From Salipaludibacillus sp047795645 (GTDB taxonomy: Bacteria; Bacillota; Bacilli; Bacillales; Salisediminibacteriaceae), in contig NZ_CP181045.1 of the NCBI RefSeq assembly GCF_047795645.1, forward strand, positions 4,216,001 to 4,280,000: a DNA stretch of 64,000 nt, written 5' to 3'. Under the pieces are notes generated by a model. That model was given only the letters and a program-made list of their open reading frames with translations, did no database searches and had not been told where the DNA came from. The stretch's first letter is position 1. Each line of letters opens with the position of its first letter. The translations under genes were made by a program, and so were the position numbers. Of this stretch, positions 43,642-52,577 are shown one piece after another.

Positions 43642-44466
43642 ATGAATCCTTTTATACGAGATATTATATTGGAACATAAAGAAGAAATTATGGAATCGTG
43701 GTTAGTGGAAATAAAAAAATTTAGATCAGATGATTTGCTGCAAAACATTTCAGATTCAATGTATGAGAAAACAAATCGTGAATTTGTTGACAAATTAACT
43801 CTTACAATTGAGAAAGAAAAACATGAGTTTAAGGATGACCTCATTCAGTTTGCGGAACGATTGATTCAATTAGGATGGCCGTTAAATTATATTACTCGAG
43901 GGTTGCAAGAGTTTCGCAAGACGACAGTCGAATCATTGTCGACTACAGGAGAAAATTACTGTAAAAGCATCGAGTTTTTTCAAGAAATTGAAGACTGGAT
44001 TGATGATATTGTCAACCTATTAGTAAATCAATATTCTGGTTCGTGGGAAAACACTGTATTTTTACAAAAAATGGCGCTTAAAGAACTGTCAGCTCCGCTT
44101 ATCCCAGTTTTTGATAATATTAGCGTCATGCCTTTAATCGGTACGATTGACACAGAACGAGCTAGATTGATTATGGAAAACCTTCTAGATGGAGTCATCG
44201 AACATCGCTCTCAAGTTGTGTTGATAGACATTACAGGTGTTCCAGTTGTTGATACAATGGTTGCGCATCATATCATTCAAGCATCGGAAGCCGTGCGGTT
44301 AGTTGGAGCGAAATGTATCCTTGTTGGGATTCGACCTGAAATTGCTCAAACAATTGTTAATCTCGGGATTGATCTTGGAAAGTTTCCGACAAAAAGTACG
44401 ATGAAAAAAGGAATTGAATCAGCGCTGGAATTAACGCAGCGACAAATCGTTGAAATAGAACAATAA
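43642..44466 (+). CDS. rsbRA: Stressosome protein RsbR (RsbRA)
   Basis: A 274-residue stressosome subunit, exactly the length of B. subtilis RsbRA. The N-terminal domain (about 1-135) is a diverged heme-free globin-like sensor; the C-terminal STAS domain (about 150-265) holds the phosphorylation sites Thr171 (GTIDTERA) and Thr205 (VPVVDTMVAHH), matching B. subtilis numbering. That match and GGGGGA eight bases upstream support ATG 43642 rather than TTG 43618. It forms the stressosome core with RsbS and holds RsbT until stress. Confidence 0.95.
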   Translation: MNPFIRDIILEHKEEIMESWLVEIKKFRSDDLLQNISDSMYEKTNREFVDKLTLTIEKEKHEFKDDLIQFAERLIQLGWPLNYITRGLQEFRKTTVESLSTTGENYCKSIEFFQEIEDWIDDIVNLLVNQYSGSWENTVFLQKMALKELSAPLIPVFDNISVMPLIGTIDTERARLIMENLLDGVIEHRSQVVLIDITGVPVVDTMVAHHIIQASEAVRLVGAKCILVGIRPEIAQTIVNLGIDLGKFPTKSTMKKGIESALELTQRQIVEIEQ

Positions 44467-44480
44467 AGGAGGAACTGGTT

Positions 44481-44837
44481 TTGCGAATCCCAATTTTAAA
44501 ATTGCATGATTATTTATTAATATCTGTTCAAGTGGACTTGGACGACCAAACAGCCCTCCAGTTCCAAGAGGATGTGCTGGAAAAAATTCATCAAGAAGGT
44601 TCTAAAGGTGTTGTCATCGATTTAACCTCTGTTGAAATGATCGACTCATTTATTGCAAAAGTCCTTGGTGATGTCGTGGATATGTCCAATTTAATGGGAG
44701 CGAAAGTTGTTCTAACAGGGATCCAACCGGCCGTCGCAATTACGTTGATCGATATGGGCATTGTTTTAGATGATGTTCCAACAGCATTGGACCTTGAGCA
44801 AGGGTTGGATAGACTCCAACTCGAATTGGAGGGTTGA
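44481..44837 (+). CDS. rsbS: Stressosome antagonist RsbS
   Basis: A 118-residue single STAS-domain protein, a core stressosome part that captures RsbT. Ser56 in EMIDSFIAKVLGD corresponds to B. subtilis Ser59, the site phosphorylated by RsbT. The start is TTG 44481 after AAAGGAGG, 14 bases after rsbR. Confidence 0.95.
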   Translation: MRIPILKLHDYLLISVQVDLDDQTALQFQEDVLEKIHQEGSKGVVIDLTSVEMIDSFIAKVLGDVVDMSNLMGAKVVLTGIQPAVAITLIDMGIVLDDVPTALDLEQGLDRLQLELEG

Positions 44838-44840
44838 TAT

Positions 44841-45242
44841 ATGCAAGTCCAAACCCATGTAGATATCCACAGTGAGTGGGGAATTGTCGCTGCAAGACAA
44901 GCGGGACGAAAGCTTGCACGAGAAATCGGGTTTGGTTCCGTTGATCAAGCGAGAATCACAACTGCGATTTCTGAACTAGCTAGAAATATATATTTATATG
45001 CAAATAAAGGACAAATTCAAATAGAAGAAGTCACATCTTCAGGGAAACGTGGAATCAAAATCATCGCTGTAGATGAAGGGCCTGGGATCAAAGACTTGCG
45101 TCGAGTAATGGAGGATGGTTTCACAACTTCAGGAGGACTTGGGGCAGGACTTCCCGGAGTAAGGCGATTGATGGATGAGTTCGATATTGATTCTGAGATG
45201 GATGCCGGAACATCGATTACGGCAATTAAGTGGCTTCGCTAG
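44841..45242 (+). CDS. rsbT: Serine/threonine kinase RsbT
   Basis: A 133-residue GHKL-fold kinase. ATP-binding boxes: the N box (ISELARNIYLYA), DEGPGI and GGLGAGLPGVRRLMDEF. On stress it phosphorylates RsbR and RsbS, leaves the stressosome and activates RsbU. ATG 44841 lies three bases after the rsbS stop, with GGAGGGTTG-type site in the end of rsbS. Confidence 0.95.
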   Translation: MQVQTHVDIHSEWGIVAARQAGRKLAREIGFGSVDQARITTAISELARNIYLYANKGQIQIEEVTSSGKRGIKIIAVDEGPGIKDLRRVMEDGFTTSGGLGAGLPGVRRLMDEFDIDSEMDAGTSITAIKWLR

Positions 45243-45263
45243 TCGCTAGGGAGGTGCTAATGC

Positions 45264-46277
45264 TTGGAAGAGACGAAGATATCAATGTATCAGTTATATA
45301 AAGACATGTTAACTAGTTATTTGGCGAGTAAAAGTGAACATGCCTTGTATCATGCTCAGCAATTTAGCAAGGAAATGATGGAAAAAGATATGTCTCCAGA
45401 GGAAACGGTCAGTCTTCATCTGACTGTATTTCAAGAATTGGCAAAGGATCTTCCAGAGGAAGTGGTGGATTCGTTTGATATTCTACTAGAGGTTATGATT
45501 GGTTATGGCCTCGCTTACAGGGAGCATCAAAGTCTACGAGACCGTCAGCAACAGCTTGAATCGGAGTTGACAGTTGCTGCTGAGATGCAAAAGTCACTTC
45601 TGCCAAGTGGGAAAATCAATCTCGATTCGGTGGATTTAGGTTTTATCAGTGTGCCTGCTGGAAAAATGAGCGGAGACTATTATGATTATGCTCTTGATGA
45701 ACATGGAAATGTAGGAGTAGCTGTAGCGGATGTGATAGGGAAAGGAGTTCCGGCAGCGATGTCGATGTCGATGATCAAATATGCGATGGATACGTTACCG
45801 GAGAAACGAAGTCGACCTGGCTCATTATTAGAGAGTTTAAACAGAGTGGTAGAAAGAAACATTGATTCGGACATGTTTATAACAATGATGTATGGTTTTT
45901 ATAATCCGGAGAATTTTCAGTTTTACTATGCCAGTGCAGGGCATGAGCCTGGCTTTGTTTATGATGCAGAGGAAGACAGTTTTAGAAGCTTAGAAGCAAA
46001 GGGGCTTGTTCTTGGGGTCTCGCGAAAAGTGACGTATCGTGAAGATCAATTACAATTAAATGTAGGCGATTTTATTGTGTTATTAACAGATGGTGTAACA
46101 GAATGTCGTGTTGACGGAGAATTTATCGAACGTGAACAAATTGTAGAGATGATTAGAAAATACAAGCATTTACCAGCTCAAAAAATTGTTGATGAAATTT
46201 TTCATGAATTAGAAAAGGCTCAAGAATTCCAATTACGAGATGATTTCACTCTACTTATTTTACGTCGTAAGGTTTAG
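45264..46277 (+). CDS. rsbU: RsbT-activated phosphatase RsbU
   Basis: A 337-residue PP2C-type phosphatase that dephosphorylates RsbV. The N-terminal four-helix domain (about 1-85) binds RsbT; a linker with QQQLESELTVAAEMQKSLLP leads to the catalytic domain (about 120-337) with metal-binding Asp residues in SGDYYDY, VADVIGKG, LLTDGVTE and RDDFTLL. The start is TTG 45264 after GGAGG; an ATG at 45285 is an alternative. A sigma-B-type promoter overlaps its last codons. Confidence 0.94.
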   Translation: MEETKISMYQLYKDMLTSYLASKSEHALYHAQQFSKEMMEKDMSPEETVSLHLTVFQELAKDLPEEVVDSFDILLEVMIGYGLAYREHQSLRDRQQQLESELTVAAEMQKSLLPSGKINLDSVDLGFISVPAGKMSGDYYDYALDEHGNVGVAVADVIGKGVPAAMSMSMIKYAMDTLPEKRSRPGSLLESLNRVVERNIDSDMFITMMYGFYNPENFQFYYASAGHEPGFVYDAEEDSFRSLEAKGLVLGVSRKVTYREDQLQLNVGDFIVLLTDGVTECRVDGEFIEREQIVEMIRKYKHLPAQKIVDEIFHELEKAQEFQLRDDFTLLILRRKV

Positions 46278-46297
46278 AAGAATGGAATAAGAGGTAT
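46272..46297 (+). promoter_or_regulatory. Internal sigma-B-type promoter before rsbV
   Basis: GTTTAG at 46272-46277, a 14-base spacer and AGGTAT at 46292-46297, against the sigma-B consensus GTTTAA-N12/15-GGGTAT. It overlaps the rsbU stop codon and would drive rsbV-rsbW-sigB-rsbX, the same place as the autoregulatory promoter in B. subtilis. Confidence 0.75.
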
Positions 46298-46339
46298 ATG
46301 TAAAAACTGTAGACGAACGTATAATTAGGAGGGGAAAAG

Positions 46340-46663
46340 ATGAATTTAGAGATTAATGTAACAGAAACTGAAACTGGAAACATTGCTTATCTTTCAGGAG
46401 AAGTTGATGTATATACTGCTTCGAAATTAAAGGATACGTTAACTCCTTTAGCGGAAAAAACGAATACTGAATTAGTGGTTAATTTAACTGAAATTAATTA
46501 TATAGATAGCACGGGGTTAGGTATCTTCATTGGCGTATTAAAGTCTACCGAGAAATCTGAAAGCACGTTGAAATTAACAGGTTTAAATGACAGAGTGAAG
46601 CGTTTATTTGAAATTACTGGTCTAAACGAAGTGATTGATATTGAGGAAAGGGAGGAAGCATAG
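46340..46663 (+). CDS. rsbV: Anti-anti-sigma factor RsbV
   Basis: A 107-residue STAS protein. The regulatory serine is Ser57 (NYIDSTGLGIF), phosphorylated by RsbW and dephosphorylated by RsbU. Unphosphorylated RsbV traps RsbW and frees sigma-B. ATG after AGGAGGGG. Its stop overlaps the rsbW start. Confidence 0.95.
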   Translation: MNLEINVTETETGNIAYLSGEVDVYTASKLKDTLTPLAEKTNTELVVNLTEINYIDSTGLGIFIGVLKSTEKSESTLKLTGLNDRVKRLFEITGLNEVIDIEEREEA

Positions 46664-47160
46664 TGATGACCCATACCTCAGATGTAATTGAGATGAAAGT
46701 TCCAGCTAAACCTGAGTATGTAGGTGTTGTTCGGCTGACTGTATCAGGTGTGGCAAACCGCCTAGGGTATACCTATGATGATATTGAAGACATAAAAATT
46801 GCAGTCGCTGAAGCATGTACTAATGTGGTGAACCATGCATATGAGGTTAACCAAACAGATAATAACATGCATTTGCGTTTTGCTGTCTTTGAAGACAGAT
46901 TAGAACTTACTGTGGCAGATAAGGGCGGAACAATTAATGTTGATAAATTATCGAATGAACGTGGACCTGTAAGAGGAGATCAGTCTATTGAGGAGTTAAA
47001 GGAAGGTGGCCTTGGACTTTTTTTAATTGACACATTGATGGATAAAGTTGAGATCCGTGGAGAAACAGGTGTGATGATTATCATGACAAAGTTCCTACAA
47101 GGAGATGAGGTGGAACCGAATGCCCAAGGAATCTCAGAAGAAATCCCTGACCAACAATAA
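46663..47160 (+). CDS. rsbW: Anti-sigma-B factor and kinase RsbW
   Basis: A 165-residue GHKL-fold kinase that binds sigma-B or phosphorylates RsbV. N box VAEACTNVVNHAYEV, the D-x-G box VADKGGTI and GGLGLFLIDTLMD are present. GTG 46663 and ATG 46666 both lie at workable distances from GGAGG, so the first residue is uncertain. The end overlaps sigB by about 40 bases. Confidence 0.94.
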   Translation: MMTHTSDVIEMKVPAKPEYVGVVRLTVSGVANRLGYTYDDIEDIKIAVAEACTNVVNHAYEVNQTDNNMHLRFAVFEDRLELTVADKGGTINVDKLSNERGPVRGDQSIEELKEGGLGLFLIDTLMDKVEIRGETGVMIIMTKFLQGDEVEPNAQGISEEIPDQQ

Positions 47161-47923
47161 AGCAAAACATAAAGAAGAAGTATTAAAATTGATTGCTGAA
47201 TTTCAACGAACAAATGATGACGAACTTCAAACGGAGCTTGTCCTTGAATACGAAAATCTCGTTCACGCATTAGCTAGGAAGTTTTCAAGAGGTCAGCGTC
47301 ATGATGAGGACCTTGTTCAAGTAGGCATGATTGGGTTATTAGCAGCTTTTCGCAGGTTTGACCCTGATTTTGGACGTAGTTTCGAATCGTTCGCCGTACC
47401 GACAATTGTTGGTGAAATTAAACGATTTATTCGTGATAAAACTTGGAGTGTTCATGTTCCTCGAAGAATTAAAGAATTAGGACCAAAAATCAAAGCAGCG
47501 GTTGAGGAATTAACAACGATATTACAACGTTCACCCCAAGTTGAAGAAATTGCAGACCATCTCGGAGTGTCAGAGGAAGAAGTTCTCGAAACGATGGAGA
47601 TGGGGAAAAGTTATCAGGCGCTTTCGGTTGATCGATCGATTGAAGCGGACGATGAGGGTAGTGCAGTTACCTTGCTTGATTTAGTCGGTTCGAAAGAAGA
47701 TGGATACGAACAGACCGATCAACAACTTCTGCTTGAAAAGGCATTTACAGTTCTCACAACACGTGAAAAGCAAATATTACAACTGACATATTTTGAAAAC
47801 TTGAGTCAAAAAGAAACTGGAGAGAAATTAGAGATCTCGCAAATGCATGTTTCAAGATTGCAGCGAAGAGCTCTGCAAAAATTGCGTGAATCTATACGTA
47901 TTGAACCATCGGAGTGTTTATAA
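47120..47923 (+). CDS. sigB: General stress sigma factor SigB
   Basis: A 267-residue sigma-70 family factor of the SigB/SigF/SigG group. Region 2 has HDEDLVQVGMIGLLAAFRRFD and FESFAVPTIVGEIKRFIRD, region 3 the GVSEEEVLETM helix and region 4 the helix-turn-helix LSQKETGEKLEISQMHVSRLQ. ATG 47120, inside the end of rsbW, follows GAGGTGG and gives the usual start; the frame open to 47105 overlaps this site. Confidence 0.95.
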   Translation: MPKESQKKSLTNNKAKHKEEVLKLIAEFQRTNDDELQTELVLEYENLVHALARKFSRGQRHDEDLVQVGMIGLLAAFRRFDPDFGRSFESFAVPTIVGEIKRFIRDKTWSVHVPRRIKELGPKIKAAVEELTTILQRSPQVEEIADHLGVSEEEVLETMEMGKSYQALSVDRSIEADDEGSAVTLLDLVGSKEDGYEQTDQQLLLEKAFTVLTTREKQILQLTYFENLSQKETGEKLEISQMHVSRLQRRALQKLRESIRIEPSECL

Positions 47924-48528
47924 TGATGGAACACCAAGATTTAAAAGAAGTAGATATTAGTATTTATCACACAGCAAAACAGGGGAATTGGTGTTCTGGT
48001 GATGCTTTCTATACTGTAAGAACCGACAGTTATGTATTATGTGCTGTAGCGGATGGATTAGGTAGTGGTGAAGGGGCGATGGATGCTTCGGAAGCGGCTA
48101 TGTCTGTTATTAAATCAGCTCATGATTTAGATACGGAAACTTTAATGGATCGGTGTAATCGTGTTTTAGGTGGTACGCGTGGAGTTGTAATCACAATCCT
48201 AAAATTTGATTTTCGTTCAGGAATTATTGAATATACTAATGTTGGTAATATTTCGTGTACATTTTATAAACCTTCGGGTGAAATGTATCGTCCAGTTCCA
48301 ACGAGAGGATATTTATCAGGGAAAAAGAATAAATATAGAACGCAGCAAATACCTTACGAAAAAGATACGATTTTCCTTGTATATTCTGACGGGTTAATTT
48401 TTGATCCGTTATATCATTCGATATTCCATAAATTCGAGACGCCTAGGAAAATGATTGATAGGTTAGTCGATCTTATGGTGGATTCTAACGATGATACAAC
48501 AATTTTAGTAGGGAAAGTAAATCGATAA
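47923..48528 (+). CDS. rsbX: RsbS phosphatase RsbX
   Basis: A 201-residue PP2C-type phosphatase that dephosphorylates RsbS (and RsbR) to reset the stressosome after stress. Short form of the PP2C fold with VADGLGSGEGAMDASEAA, the VYSDGLIFDP segment and NDDTTILV. ATG 47923 (or the next ATG) follows GGAGTG and overlaps the sigB stop. Last gene before a terminator. Confidence 0.93.
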   Translation: MMEHQDLKEVDISIYHTAKQGNWCSGDAFYTVRTDSYVLCAVADGLGSGEGAMDASEAAMSVIKSAHDLDTETLMDRCNRVLGGTRGVVITILKFDFRSGIIEYTNVGNISCTFYKPSGEMYRPVPTRGYLSGKKNKYRTQQIPYEKDTIFLVYSDGLIFDPLYHSIFHKFETPRKMIDRLVDLMVDSNDDTTILVGKVNR

Positions 48529-48550
48529 TCATGGACTTATACATTGCTAG

Positions 48551-48599
48551 AAAAAGCCGAACTATCGAGTGCTCCAATATCGATGGCTCGGCTTTTTGT
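48551..48599 (+). terminator. Terminator of the sigB operon
   Basis: AAAAGCCGA and TCGGCTTTT, with a further inner ATCGA/TCGAT pairing, then TTGTT. It is 23 bases after the rsbX stop. Confidence 0.85.
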
Positions 48600-48701
48600 T
48601 ATGATCTAAAGTGAATTAGTAATGTGGATTCAGTTCCAGTATAATTATTTAGTAGTGTGATAATAACCATATCGGATAGGAATTCAAATGGAGGCGATGT
48701 T

Positions 48702-50882
48702 ATGGATTGGGATGAGAAACAAAAAGAAATTTTAGCACTTGTAACAAAACAAATTAATTTACAAGAAAATCGTGTAAAAAGTGTTATTGAAATGTCGGAA
48801 GAAGGTAATACGGTTCCTTTTATAGCCCGCTATCGGAAAGAAATGACAGGTGGAATGGATGAGGAACAAATCCGTGCGATATTAGAAGGATGGGAATATG
48901 GTACACATTTAGCGAAAAGAAAAGAAGAAGTGATTAGGTTAATTGATGAGCAGGAAAAGTTAACCCCTGAATTGAAAGCGGATATCACTAAAGCAACGAA
49001 GCTTCAGGAATTAGAGGATTTATATCGACCTTATAAACAAAAACGAAGAACAAAGGCTACAGTAGCAAAGGAAAAAGGGTTGGAACCTTTAGCGCAATGG
49101 ATGATGTCTCTTCCAAAAGAAGGTAGCATTGAACAAGAGGCAAGGAAATATCTCAACGAAGAACAAGAAATACATAATGAAGAAGAAGCGATTCAAGGTG
49201 CTAAAGATATAATGAGTGAATATTTTTCCGATGATGCGGTGATTCGTAACCAAATTCGTCAAATGACTTTTAAACAAGGCAGAATGCTGTCTGAAAAGAA
49301 AGCGAAAGCGGAAGATGAGAAAGGCATTTTTGAAATGTATTACGAATATTCAGAGTTAGTCCATAAAATTGTTCCGCACCGAGTGTTGGCTCTGAATCGC
49401 GGTGAAAAAGAAAATGTACTTAAGGTATCTATTGAAGCACCGATTGATCGAATCCTAACATGGATGGAACGTCACATTATTAATGGGAAACAGACTGTGT
49501 CAAAATCTGCACTCATCGAGGCGATAGAAGATGGATACAAGAGATTAATTCAACCTTCGATTGAAAGGGAGATTCGTAAAGAAGCTAGTGAAATAGCAGA
49601 AGAACAGGCGATTCATATTTTTGCGGAAAACTTAAGGAATTTGTTGCTACAACCGCCTTTGAAAGGACGTATCGTTCTAGGTGTTGACCCGGCATTTCGA
49701 ACGGGATGTAAGCTCTCGGTTGTAGACGACACAGGAAAAATGCTTGAGGTAGGTGTGATCTATCCAACTGCACCATGGAACAAAGTGGATGAAGCGAAGA
49801 AACAGGTAAAAAAATTGATCTCAGCATACGATATTGAGTTGATAGCAATTGGAAATGGAACAGCTTCTAGGGAAACGGAACAGTTTATTGCTGACGTGTT
49901 AAAAGAAGTAGATGAAAAAACTGTTGGATATCTTATTGTAAATGAAGCGGGCGCTAGTGTTTATTCAGCTTCTAAACTAGCGAAGGAAGAATTTCCAGAT
50001 TTACAGGTGGAAGAACGGAGTGCTGTCTCTATTGCTCGAAGGATTCAAGATCCACTGGCCGAACTCGTTAAAATTGATCCGAAGTCAGTCGGTGTAGGGC
50101 AGTATCAGCATGATGTTGCACAAGCGAAATTAAATGATAGCTTGACTTTCGTTGTAGAAACGGTAGTTAATCGAGTTGGTGTTAATGTGAATACTGCTTC
50201 GTCTTCACTCCTTCAATATGTCTCGGGCCTATCGAAAAGTGTGGCGAATAACATCGTCAAACGAAGAGAAGAAGAAGGGAAATTTACGAGTCGTATACAA
50301 TTGAAAAAGGTACCTAGACTAGGGTTGAAGACTTATGAACAAAGTGTAGGCTTTATTCGAATACTTGGTGGGGAGCAGCCGCTCGATCAAACGTCGATCC
50401 ATCCTGAGAGTTATCCAGTAACGAAAAAGATCATGAAAGAGTTAGATATTTCTTTAGAGCAAATCGGAACGACAGAAGTGAAAAATAAACTAGCGGAAGT
50501 GAATGTCAATGAAATGTCCGAAAAATATGACATTGGATTACCAACGTTACGAGATATTTTTGATTCGCTATCAAGTCCAGGAAGAGATCCTCGTGACGAT
50601 GTACAAAAACCGCTGCTAAAAACAGACGTGTTATCAATGGAAGACTTGTCAAAAGGCATAGAATTGGAAGGGACGGTTCGGAACGTCGTTGATTTTGGCG
50701 CCTTTGTCGATATTGGTGTGAAGCAAGATGGGATGGTTCATATTTCAAAACTTGCTAATCGATTCGTCAAACACCCGATGGAAGTTGTCTCTGTTGGAGA
50801 CGTTGTAACGGTTTGGGTCGAAGATGTAGATTTAAAAAAAGGTCGAGTCGCTTTAACGATGCTTCAGCCTAAAGAGCAGTAA
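48702..50882 (+). CDS. tex: RNA-binding transcription accessory protein Tex
   Basis: A 726-residue Tex-family protein (B. subtilis YdcI). In order: an N-terminal helical HtH region (about 1-190, NTVPFIARYRKEMTGGMDEEQIR), a YqgF/RNase H-like domain (about 325-455, VLGVDPAFRTGCKLSVVD), helix-hairpin-helix repeats (about 495-560, VNTASSSLLQYVSGLSK) and a C-terminal S1 RNA-binding domain (about 640-715, GTVRNVVDFGAFVDIGV). ATG 48702 follows GGAGGCGATG; the longer open frame lacks a site. It stands between rsbX and cmpA/sprT as in B. subtilis. Confidence 0.95.
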   Translation: MDWDEKQKEILALVTKQINLQENRVKSVIEMSEEGNTVPFIARYRKEMTGGMDEEQIRAILEGWEYGTHLAKRKEEVIRLIDEQEKLTPELKADITKATKLQELEDLYRPYKQKRRTKATVAKEKGLEPLAQWMMSLPKEGSIEQEARKYLNEEQEIHNEEEAIQGAKDIMSEYFSDDAVIRNQIRQMTFKQGRMLSEKKAKAEDEKGIFEMYYEYSELVHKIVPHRVLALNRGEKENVLKVSIEAPIDRILTWMERHIINGKQTVSKSALIEAIEDGYKRLIQPSIEREIRKEASEIAEEQAIHIFAENLRNLLLQPPLKGRIVLGVDPAFRTGCKLSVVDDTGKMLEVGVIYPTAPWNKVDEAKKQVKKLISAYDIELIAIGNGTASRETEQFIADVLKEVDEKTVGYLIVNEAGASVYSASKLAKEEFPDLQVEERSAVSIARRIQDPLAELVKIDPKSVGVGQYQHDVAQAKLNDSLTFVVETVVNRVGVNVNTASSSLLQYVSGLSKSVANNIVKRREEEGKFTSRIQLKKVPRLGLKTYEQSVGFIRILGGEQPLDQTSIHPESYPVTKKIMKELDISLEQIGTTEVKNKLAEVNVNEMSEKYDIGLPTLRDIFDSLSSPGRDPRDDVQKPLLKTDVLSMEDLSKGIELEGTVRNVVDFGAFVDIGVKQDGMVHISKLANRFVKHPMEVVSVGDVVTVWVEDVDLKKGRVALTMLQPKEQ

Positions 50883-50887
50883 AGACA

Positions 50888-50934
50888 AAAGAAGTCACCA
50901 TCCAAACGGAATGTTGGGCGTGACTTCTTTTTGA
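50888..50934 (+). terminator. Terminator after tex
   Basis: AAGAAGTCAC and GTGACTTCTT form a 10-bp stem with an inner partial pairing, followed by TTTT. Confidence 0.85.
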
Positions 50935-51066
50935 ATATTTTGTAACGGTAATGAATTGACTAAAAAGCATAGGGCTTGAAGGCGAAAATACGATTTTTAT
51001 AATGTATACTAGATACTATATGAATGGAAAAATTTCTAATTATTAGGTATATCTAAAACTATTAAA

Positions 51067-51186
51067 TTAATCAGAACTTATATTTGAGTTTTTATAATAA
51101 AACCAACATTGGTTTAGTACGAGAATTCTTCTTAAGTCCCTTCTATCATATGCCTCTTGCAGTTGTGATTTTAACCAAGACGGCAA
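51067..51186 (-). CDS. cmpA: Cortex morphogenetic protein CmpA
   Basis: A 39-residue protein, MPSWLKSQLQEAYDRRD and then a segment with LNQCWFYYK. It fits the B. subtilis CmpA pattern (MPxWLKxQxQxAFxxKD and LNQCWxFYRKK), a tiny adaptor of spore-cortex assembly that guides ClpXP to SpoIVA. The start is TTG 51186 with GGAGG seven bases upstream. It lies on the opposite strand between tex and the sprT-like gene, the same place as in B. subtilis. It strongly suggests the organism makes spores. Confidence 0.88.
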   Translation of the reverse strand: MPSWLKSQLQEAYDRRDLRRILVLNQCWFYYKNSNISSD

Positions 51187-51336
51187 GGTTATTCCTCCCT
51201 TCTGTTTTTATTGTTGTTCTAAAAGACTGAACCGCTGTAATATTAACAGTGTATGTTGATATAGTTGTCTAAGTTAGTAAAACTTTTATCGAATGAAAAA
51301 GATGAGATGATTTTGTTTATGAAGGAAGTGTAATTA

Positions 51337-51810
51337 ATGATTGACGAGCAGTTACAATTACTAACTGAAAGATTATCAGAAGAGTTTTTTCATAAGCCAT
51401 TCAAGCATACTGCTTTTTTTAACAAAAGATTGCGAACAACAGGTGGGCGATATTCATTGCATAGTCACCATATTGAAATTAATCCAAAACAATTAGAACA
51501 TCATGGTGAAGATGAGTTAGTTAAGATTATTAAACATGAACTGTGCCATTATCATTTACATATAGAAGGAAAAGGATATCAACACAAAGATAATGACTTT
51601 AAATATTTGTTAGCAAAAGTAGGGGGAAGTCGTCATTGCCAAACAATCCCTAATAGTCATAATCAAATAAAGACGATGCATCTCTATCGCTGTAAAAAAT
51701 GTGGAGTGGAATTTCACAGAAGGCGTAGGTTTAATACGAAAAGATATGTCTGTGGGAAGTGTAAAGGTAGGATAGAAAAAATAAAAAGTATGACACTAGA
51801 AAAAGATTGA
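51337..51810 (+). CDS. ydcK: SprT-like metalloprotein (YdcK)
   Basis: A 157-residue SprT-family protein. The zinc-binding motif HELCHYHLH (His67, Glu68, His71) is followed by a third His in YQHKDNDFK. The C-terminal zinc ribbon has two CxxC pairs (YRCKKCGVEF and YVCGKCKGR). Related proteins act on DNA-protein crosslinks in eukaryotes; the bacterial role is unknown. ATG 51337 follows AAGGAAGTG. Confidence 0.88.
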   Translation: MIDEQLQLLTERLSEEFFHKPFKHTAFFNKRLRTTGGRYSLHSHHIEINPKQLEHHGEDELVKIIKHELCHYHLHIEGKGYQHKDNDFKYLLAKVGGSRHCQTIPNSHNQIKTMHLYRCKKCGVEFHRRRRFNTKRYVCGKCKGRIEKIKSMTLEKD

Positions 51811-52129
51811 CGGTGGTTTTTCAATATGTTAAAGTATAAAAGTCGCTTACAAAAGGATGACGTTAAAAGCTGTTGACATTATTTACTCAATAGGCTAAAA
51901 TTTAGTACGTCGTTAACAACAAAATAGTTAGTATTTTGTTTGATACGGTGACAGTTTTAGCATAGAGAATTGGCTGATTTCTTTTTGAGTTCAAGACCAT
52001 TTATTAATAAGAAATAAAAAGGCCGAGGAAGCAAGAAAAAGAAAGGCTGCAGCTTACACAGACGTAAGTGAAGGATTGAAAGAACAAGGGTGACGAAGAG
52101 ATTCTTAGCTTTTGTTAATAAACCATTAT
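51811..52129 (+). other. Leader region of the tRNA-rRNA operon
   Basis: No protein gene is seen. It holds the promoter at 51872-51900 and a long AT-rich leader before the first tRNA. A short open frame on the minus strand across the tRNA-Asn is the familiar spurious tRNA translation. Confidence 0.6.
51872..51900 (+). promoter_or_regulatory. Sigma-A promoter of the tRNA-rRNA operon
   Basis: TTGACA at 51872-51877, a 17-base spacer and TAAAAT at 51895-51900. It lies 230 bases before tRNA-Asn; no other strong promoter is seen within the cluster. Confidence 0.75.
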
Positions 52130-52204
52130 TCCACAGTAGCTCAGTGGTAGAGCTATCGGCTGTTAACCGATCGGTCGTAGGTTCGAATCCTACCTGTGGA
52201 GCCA
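52130..52204 (+). tRNA. tRNA-Asn (GTT)
   Basis: Cloverleaf with anticodon GTT in CTGTTAACC, acceptor TCCACAG/CTGTGGA, T-loop GGTTCGAATCC and an encoded CCA. Confidence 0.97.
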
Positions 52205-52208
52205 TTAA

Positions 52209-52299
52209 GGAGAAGTACCCAAGTGGCTGAAGGGGCGCCCCTGCTAAGGGTGTAGGTCGCGTGAGCGGCGCGAGGGTTCAAATCCCTCCTTCTCCGCCA
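52209..52299 (+). tRNA. tRNA-Ser (GCT)
   Basis: Class II tRNA with a long variable arm. Anticodon GCT in CCTGCTAAGG, acceptor GGAGAAG/CTTCTCC, encoded CCA. Confidence 0.97.
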
Positions 52300-52312
52300 G
52301 TGACTTTTTTAT

Positions 52313-52387
52313 GGCCCGTTGGTCAAGTGGTTAAGACACCGCCCTTTCACGGCGGTATCACGGGTTCGAATCCCGTACGGGTCACCA
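52313..52387 (+). tRNA. tRNA-Glu (TTC)
   Basis: Anticodon TTC in CCTTTCACGG, acceptor GGCCCGT/ACGGGTC, T-loop GGTTCGAATCC, encoded CCA. Confidence 0.97.
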
Positions 52388-52476
52388 AATTCTTGTTTAA
52401 TAGATATTGTATTGTTTTTAAAACTTACTATATATCATTACTCGATAATGAAGTGAATTTATATAAATGAAAACGT

Positions 52477-52552
52477 GGAGGATTAGCTCAGTTGGGAGAG
52501 CATCTGCCTTACAAGCAGGGGGTCGGCGGTTCGAGCCCGTCATCCTCCACCA
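52477..52552 (+). tRNA. tRNA-Val (TAC)
   Basis: Anticodon TAC in GCCTTACAAGC, acceptor GGAGGAT/ATCCTCC, encoded CCA. Confidence 0.97.
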
Positions 52553-52577
52553 TTTTAATAGAATATATTATATTTAT

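Noticed and set aside
51957..52205. Open frame on the minus strand starting MAPQVGFEPTTDRL
   Set aside because: This is the well-known false translation of the antisense of a tRNA (here tRNA-Asn).
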